Assembly (NCBI GenBank): GCA_900169235.1 | Contig: FWCC01000174.1 | Span: forward strand, 62,001 to 126,000 | DNA from: Zarea fungicola | Taxonomy: Eukaryota > Ascomycota > Sordariomycetes > Hypocreales > Cordycipitaceae | DNA: 64,000 nucleotides | Reading direction: 5' to 3' | Shown: piece by piece, positions 57,080-64,000 of the stretch | How the letters are laid out: each line of letters starts with the position of its first letter | How positions within the stretch are numbered: position 1 is the stretch's first letter | Position numbers and translations under genes: made by a program | Notes under the pieces: model-generated | The model's input: the letters and a program-made list of their open reading frames with translations, nothing else | Databases searched by the model: none | What the model was told of the DNA's origin: nothing

Positions 57080-58538
57080 TCATCGGACAACCACATCGCT
57101 GAGCTCGACATCTCTGCGCTGACCATTTCGATCCCACTGTGCCTCACCCTCCGTGTCCAAGTCCAAAAGTCCGGGCAACGTCTCCTCGGATGCAACGGGG
57201 CTCAGGGTGCCGCTGCTAGAGCTGCAACTTGAGCTGCTACCCAGAGTCCAGTCGTCGCTTTGACTTGATCGGCGGTTGTCGAGAATGTGGAGACCAAAGT
57301 ATTGACCGTATTCCTCGTCCGAGATGGAGTGGCGGTTGCCAAACTCGACGTAGTCGTACTCCCAGCGCGTCAGCTTGTCGGCCTGTCTCTGAGGAAGCCA
57401 CCTAGCACGCGCGGCGTAGAAGAAGGCGGCAGCAATGAGACCGCCTCCGACCAGATCGACAGCGTAGTGATGGCTCAGGTACATGGTAGCCCACCATACC
57501 CAGCCGGCATAGACGATGAAGAAGTTACGGAACTGGGGGAAAGCGTGGCTCATGAACAGGGCCTCGAGAACAGCGTTGGCAGCGTGCAATGAGGGGAAAG
57601 CACCAAAAGGCAGAGGTGCGTTCTTGAAGTTGGTCGTGTAAAGATCAATGCCAAAGATGGCGTCGACGCGGGCGAGTCCAGCAGGAGAGCCACCCATACC
57701 ATAGGCGGCGGGAACCAAGCCATTTTCGTTCTCATACCAGGGTGGCGTGCAGGGGAACATGAGCTGAATGGTGACACCGAGGATGCTCATCCAGCCAAAG
57801 GTGCGCGCAAAGACGTTGACGGTGCCGGGAGCGGCAAAGATGAAGAGGATGAGGGAGCAGACTGCGGGGGCGGCAAAGTGGATGATGCCATAAGGGAGCC
57901 AGGCCAGAATGTCGAGAATCGGATGCTTGTGGGCGGACAAGATGTTGGACAGATTGGCGCCGTACAGAACATTTTCGAGGGCTGGGAGGACGCGAACCCA
58001 GATATGGGGGCGATACTTGTACTCGATGAACCTGGGCCAGAGTGTTAGAAGAACGAGGCGATGTGGTGGTGGCGCGGTGAAGGGGTATATTTGCTGGCTG
58101 TTGGGGAAAATTGACTTACCGACTGCAGAAGAAGTAGAGCAGCCAAATCCAGATCATGGACGAGGGCAGCAAAAATTGACGCGTGGCAGGCATGAGAAGC
58201 AGCCAGGCTGCGGCGACAAGACCAAAGAACTTGATGGCGGGAGCAGGCGGCGCAATGTAGAGAGAAAAAAGGGTGAGGAAGAGCAGGAAGACGTATTGCA
58301 AGTCTGATTTCTTGAAGTTGTGTTTTTGCAAGTCGCGGATGCCGTCCCACACACTGAAGGAGGTGTAGAGACTTGTGATATCATCGACACCTTGGTCCCT
58401 GGCGTTCGACTTTGTTCTAGGGCGACGACGGCCATGGTAGCGGTTGGGGAGGCGGTTGAGGAAGGCCAGGTTGAGGTTCTCGGTGAGAAGCGCTGGCAGC
58501 TTGGGCTTACCCGACGGGTATCCGGAGAGATCGGCCAT
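57080..58538 (-). CDS. AUR1: Inositol phosphorylceramide synthase catalytic subunit Aur1
   Basis: Two exons, 58538-58120 and 58031-57080; 456 residues. Multi-pass membrane protein of the lipid-phosphatase-like fold; the two catalytic His motifs are in FGAFPSLHAANA and YLSHHYAVDLVGG. The block MFPCTPPWYENENGLVPA is conserved in fungal Aur1. It transfers phosphoinositol from PI to ceramide in the Golgi, an essential step of fungal sphingolipid synthesis and the target of aureobasidin A. The intron joins FFCSR to FIEYKYRPHIW. The Ser-rich, acidic C-terminal tail is variable in the family. Confidence 0.96.
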
Positions 58539-61500
58539 GGCTTGCGCGTGCGCCCGGGGCGACTCGGTTTCCAGCGCTATCGAAGTTGGTAGACTTGGAA
58601 ATGCGGCAGCTTTCTATGGTACTATACACCCGGGGTATCAGGGGTGATGCGTTTCGTTGCTGGGCAGCTTGCTCGCGCGAGGAATCGTGACGTGCTGCCA
58701 AAGAAACAGTTGCACTCGGCCTTGGAATAGTAAAGGCAGGGAGGAAAAAGCGGCGACCCGAGGTCGAGTAGAGGTAGAGATTTGTTGTTATAAAAAAAAA
58801 AGGGGGAGAAAGCCGGCTATCGCATGCTATCCAAAAATAAATAGCTATCCTTTACTTTGACGCGGGAACAGGATTATTCTTTTCTGGCGTTCGCAGACAA
58901 GGTCGGTCGAGCGTGTTTCGATGGGGGAGGATAGTCTGGCAACTCGCTGGCACGTGCCCAATCGCGAATGGGTTGGATGGGAGTCGAGAAATCAAAAGAG
59001 TCGGCTCGACAGAGGACGAGACGAGGCTAAGATATGCCAGGAGAAGCCGTGGGACGAGATGGAAGCGGCGTGGAAAGTTGTAAGAGAAAGCGGAACGAAG
59101 GAGAGGAAGAAGAAAGGTGTGTGTGGTAGAGGAAACGGGAATGAGGTGTGGGAGGCGAGGAGATTTGGGGGCGCTTGGGTAAGTATTATTAGGCAATTAG
59201 GGAAGCAGCGCAGCGCAGGGGGATCAAGGTCTAGCAGGTAGCTTAGTGCAGGTACTAAGTTGGAGGTAGAAGCCCATGACAGTGCTGAGTGATGGCTTGG
59301 CAATTCATCCAGTGCCCTGGGTTTTACTGGGTTGCCTCTAGTTGATGCCGGGGTGTCCACACGTCTCTCCATTTTAGCTCTCAATTTTAGCTCTCTAATT
59401 TTTTTTCTTAAACCTTTAATTCATTTTCCCATCATTATTCCCTATCGCCCAAGTACGTACTCACTGCGGAGGTACTGGTACGTACTTGAGGCCATTAACG
59501 CTGGGTGTGTTTCCGTTGGTACTTCCTTCTCAACACAGCAGTCGCGATCTGTGATAACAGGCCCACAGCAGTTGCCCCCTGTCATCTCCTGTAAATAGCA
59601 CTGCAGCTGGCTGGCCCCCCTGTAGGTGCAATGAGGGCACTTAAAAACTCTCTCTGAGCACCGGGAACTTGAGTGACACCGGAAGCGGCGGGTCAGAGGA
59701 CAGAGATGTGGGCGGCCCCAAAGGTACATTTGGGTGTGGGCCAAGGTACCTCTGGCAAGTTTTTTTTTTTTTTTTTTTTGCCCTCTCTCGTCCGCCCCAA
59801 CTGTGCTAACCTCTCCTCGGCGAGGTGGGTTCTCCCATTGTGACCGTGGGTTGTGCTAGGCTCTGCAGCCCGCTACAGGGGGCTCCACCCACCAACGGCA
59901 CTACAAGGTAATTCCATTCAGGCGCCCGGGCTGGTCGGCCTCTGGAAAGCCCGGCAGACGCAGACGGGAGACGTCGGGCACAAGCGAGTCCGACTGCACC
60001 GTCTCGGGTGGCTGGTTGGTGGGTGATTGATTATACATTTGATTTGTGGCGAGATCAATCATGCCACTATGATACTACGGAGGAAGGGGCAATAGCGTCG
60101 CGCGCAGAGGCGTCCCTGACCGAGCAATACGCTGCTGGCACTGAGCTGCTTCCTTCACCTAGGCAACATAATTCCCACCTAGGGTACTAGTTGAAATAAA
60201 AACCAAAAAAAAATAATCTACATTTTGAGAATGTTTGGCAAGGATGATATAATTGTTGAGGGAAATGCCGGCGCCGACACATACTCCGGAGCGGCCGGAC
60301 ACAAATACACCACGATGAAATCAACGGTAGATCCGGAGTCTTTTTGCAGTCTTTTACTCACGATTGGTCATTAACAAACCAAATAAGCATTAACAACTCC
60401 CGAAAGACCCCATCTTGCAGCATGTCACTCTTGTTTTAGTTTGCTGCTGCTCCCATCGGCAGACGCGGAGGCTCAAAGTGGGTTGGCGGCGGTCATGGGA
60501 TCGAACAATTCCAGATGGGCCGTGTGGCTGTCATGAGCTGGCAGAAAGAAGCACATGTTTGCCACGCCGTACGTTGGACAGATGATTTTTTTTTTTTCCT
60601 TGCTACAGTCTTCAGCAGAAAGTGGGCAGTTGAGCACAAGATGGCGAATAGCTGTTGACTGGTGCAGCTTTCATGCAAGGGGACGGGACATGGAAAAGAC
60701 TTGACAAACATCTAGATAGTGTTCAATCTGTTTCGCTCATTGGCTGGAGCCACTGATAACTGGGTTAAATCGACAACTTGCATCACATGGCGCGGTGCAG
60801 ATGCAACTGCGTTCCGTCAATTTGCATAGAAGTTTTTCTTTTACAGCTCCGTCTGTGCGAGTAGCTACAGTCGCAAACACACACTCACTCCCAACGACGG
60901 CGCAACGGTTCTGCAAAGCGAGCCACGGGTCCGTGCGAAAAGAAAATACTCTGTAACAAATGCCGAGATGCTACAGCCAACGGATCTCGAGTCGGTGAAA
61001 AAATGGGTTGGATAACCATTTGTCTCCGACGCTCCCGTTTGGCTTTTGCTTAGCGGTGAAGCGTACGGTATGCCAGCCTCGGTCCTTGTTGAAAGAGCAG
61101 CCGGAAGAAGAATGGTTTTACAAGCGATCTACTGGTGTGAAAAAGCCCACAGTAGCTGCCAGTTGAAATGGAGGGGTTGAGTGAGTGGCTGGTTGTGGTG
61201 CAACCAATCTGAAGCTGAACATTGCGGTTGGTTAGCTATGTCTGTCTCAGCTATAAGGTTTATCGCGTGCCCAAAGAAAAAAAAAAGGGTGTTGACCCCG
61301 CAAAACCATTCATCAATGAGACATGGCCAGTTCTTGGATGGGGAAATTGCCTACTAAAATCAATCTCAAGTTGAGAGATTGGTCACGCGCAATAACACGG
61401 AGGGTTGCATTTTGTCGCAAAGTCGCAGACTGCGGACATGGATATCGCATCACCCAATCTACAGCACCAGCCCACTACTACGGATATACCAGCACGATTT

Positions 61501-64000
61501 CTGCATGTGCTCTACGCTTTGTAATCCTTAGTGAAGAAAAAGTCCGCGTAAAAGGATTGCCGGACACCACTTTCCACGATGACCGGCTAGATGCTGATGC
61601 TGGTTGGCTACCTCTGGGGCGCCTGGGAAATAACGCCAAGCCTTTTAGCGTCTCATCGTGCATGATGTCTGTTGCTCTGGCTTTGACCATGGAGAGGCTG
61701 TAGACTAGGAGTTGTGAAGCTGACTTTTGGAAGCCGAAACTCCGCCGTATTGCTCTTATTAGTGCCAGGCTGAAGCAGGCGAGCAGCCGTCAATGTCCAA
61801 TGTCCAATGCTCAATGCCCGCTTGAAGAGGAATAAGAAAAGAAGCTCCGTAGTCTCCGTCTGCCGTGCCGGGGATGGAGGACTGGAATGCTGCTTCAGCT
61901 GCCTCCCGCTCGGCCGATCATGTACCGTTCCCAACCGGGCTATGTTTCTGTACACTCCGCACAAGGCATGTGGTTTGCGGACAAACTCATTGTCTTTTTC
62001 TGTTTTATTCCCTCCCTTTATTTCTTGCATTTCTGGGGTCAAAAAAAAGAAGAGAAAGTGAAGCATTGGTAATTAATTCGAGACGGACAAACCCCTGTAT
62101 ACTGGAACATGTGTACCAGTAGTTCTTGAAGCCGCCGTGGCTGTTGTCCCCCGCCTCTGTTCCAGTCTGCCAAGAGGCCTGCCTATTTGCCATCCTGGGT
62201 AGCTGACCGTTGTCCGCCGTTGATCCTATTAATACTACCTATCATAATAATAAAATGCAGGCGGCACAGTGCGAGCGTGCAGAGACATGCAGAGCCTCCC
62301 TTGCGTAGGATGACCAGACCAGGTCAGAGCATAGAAAAAGCATAATTGCAAGACATTCCAAGACTCATGGGTAAACTACACCGTATAAGCTGTTCTGTTC
62401 CAGGCTGGCTTCCTACCTGTACAGTGGTAGCACTTCTTGTTACCCAGTGAACAATCTGTCATCCGTTCAGCCACAAAGTGGTCCTGGTCTACTGTAATTT
62501 CCAGATTGGCCCAGGTTTCTCGAATTAGAAACAAACTAACCCAGGCGCCCCCCTCCTGGTTGTTCAAACGAAGAGCTGCTGTTCGGGATGAGATTCGAGG
62601 ATCAGGGTTCGTGAGCAGGGGACCCCGGCCTGATGTAATTTCCCACAACGCGCCGCGTTTTCGTCCCGCGATTCTTGAGCGCACAATCCCCCCTTTTTAT
62701 CAAGCGTCAATCAGCTCGAAATGGTGCCAAGGGCCGTACTGGTATCAATTTTTTTTTTCCTTACTACATATTATTAGTATTATGATTTGCACAGACTTGC
62801 GCGATTGCCAAGTGTATGAATCCCAGTTGGTGTCGCGTGTTCTCTGTTGAACGCATCAATGCAAATGGGGCAACCGTTGTGAAGAATTGCCGATCAATTC
62901 GAGCACAATCATTATTGGATATTTAATTTATACAAACAAACCCCTTGCTGTTCGAGCTGTTCAAGCCAGCAAGCTAGGAAGCTTCAAACGCCGCGTAAAA
63001 TCGTGAGACGCTCGCGGGAAGCCACAAACGTCCTTGCTTGCTCGAGTCAAGCTACTAGGAATCTGTAAGCTCTGCTTGCTCAAATATGCTTATGACGACA
63101 TTGGCTATCCGGAGCCGACTCGGGTTGCTGTGTTGGGCGTGCAAAAGGGAAACAAAAGACCAGAAAAAAGAGGAGACGAGCGAGCCGAACAGCCTCTTGT
63201 CAGAAAGTGGTGGCAGAGCCTCCAAACATAGCTCAAGCTAGGGGCAAGGCAAAAGGTACTTTGTCTTGGCATGCGAGGTACTTGTTTGCCTTTGCGGCCT
63301 CGGTCCCGAGCTACTGAATACAGCGTCTTCATTTTTAGTGCCAGAAGCCTGCAAGTGCGCTGTAGTTGGGTGTGCTATAATTTTCCATTTTACAGCGCCC
63401 TTGTGTACTCCGCCAGCGGACTTTGAGTGAAAGAAGGCACCTAACCAGGGAAGAGGCGTCAACTCGGTACTAACTTGTAGGAGCTGATGCCGATTTCAAA
63501 TCAAATCATAATCTCGTAGCGATGTGATTTGCAATCTTTCCATTTTAATTTTTTTCTTCAAATTTTCAAATTTTCATCATTTCCAGCATGTCTAATCATT
63601 GACGAATGATTCAAAGTACCGTACCATTGGACTGCATCACGTCAGCCCCAGCTGTTCTTTGTTGAGAGGGTCCAGTAATGGAGAATGGAGCCTGCAATCT
63701 CCCTCGGCACCTTCCTTGTGCGCTACTTTCCATTTAGGTTACAAAAAAAAAAGACCAGAAATTACAGAGGAAAAAAATCAAGAGCTTAAAAGTCTTGCAT
63801 AACCTCACTCTTTAGGTAAAAAGTGGGAACGTCGACGCTCTCCACTTTAAAATTCAGGTACAATCTTTTTCTGTGGTGCGGCAAGTCTCCTCTTTGCTCG
63901 ACATTCAATTGTCCATTTGGAGAAACATCTAATCGTATTTCGTTTGATTTTTTAGTGCACAATAAACCAAGTTGCTTTATTGCCCAGTCAATCTGATTAT
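58539..64000. other. Long gene-free stretch
   Basis: About 5.4 kb downstream of the AUR1 start (its promoter side) with no coding or RNA gene that I can support. It has long homopolymers (a T run of about 19 at 59761), many A runs (58792, 60205, 61278, 62041, 63745), and one long inverted repeat at 59450-59488. All ORFs are short and lack family features. Confidence 0.5.
59450..59488. repeat. 11-bp perfect inverted repeat
   Basis: CAAGTACGTAC at 59450-59460 is mirrored by GTACGTACTTG at 59478-59488 with a 17-base spacer. It may be a palindromic protein-binding site or the tip of a small element. Confidence 0.55.

Overview
The window is nuclear DNA of a filamentous ascomycete, most likely a Sordariomycete of the Hypocreales type. 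Evidence: most genes carry one to eight short GT..AG introns (about 41-110 nt) with CTAAC/CTGAC-like branch points; both strands are used; and the gene content (Zn2Cys6 regulators, a fungal-type BVMO, AUR1, SPT7, a NAB3-like protein) is fungal. Genus cannot be fixed from the sequence alone.

Layout. 1-20 kb is mainly core genome: the 3' end of a GMC oxidoreductase, an amidase, the SAGA subunit SPT7, cytosolic serine hydroxymethyltransferase, a ferric-reductase-family membrane protein, a divergent kinase-like protein and a NAB3-like RNA-binding protein. 20.8-39.1 kb is an accessory, cluster-like block: Baeyer-Villiger-type monooxygenase, BBE-like FAD oxidase, amino-acid/GABA-type permease, Zn2Cys6 regulator, imine-reductase-like dehydrogenase, SnoaL/NTF2-like protein, NmrA-like reductase and class-III aminotransferase. 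39.1-47.7 kb holds a decayed ankyrin fragment, a secreted cysteine-rich protein, an intergenic region dense in hairpins, and a divergent Zn2Cys6 regulator/MFS pair. 48-58.5 kb returns to housekeeping genes (PTH4/ICT1-type release factor homologue, CaM kinase, AUR1), interrupted by an MFS gene with an unresolved frame junction and a folylpolyglutamate-synthase pseudogene. 58.5-64 kb has no gene I can support.

Main discovery. A 10-base element, GCGCYTAGAT, occurs ten times between 23.37 and 37.28 kb, always in the same orientation and always outside the coding exons I modelled. I found no exact copy elsewhere in 64 kb on either strand by eye; chance expectation is about 0.25. It sits in the promoters of the monooxygenase, the oxidase, the permease, the regulator/imine-reductase pair and the NmrA/aminotransferase pair. 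The element therefore appears to define a regulon whose enzymes form and modify amines, imines and ketones, with a dedicated transporter and regulator but no PKS, NRPS or terpene synthase in view. It could be a core-less alkaloid-type pathway or a nitrogen-compound catabolic pathway. Four of the eleven sites (one is a variant) overlap a GATAAG motif, which would fit nitrogen control. A pair of sites between two convergent genes (26.75 and 26.97 kb) has no gene to serve and may mark a lost cluster member.

Intron coordinates were derived by hand from splice signals and reading-frame continuity; functions come from recognisable family motifs, not from database searches.
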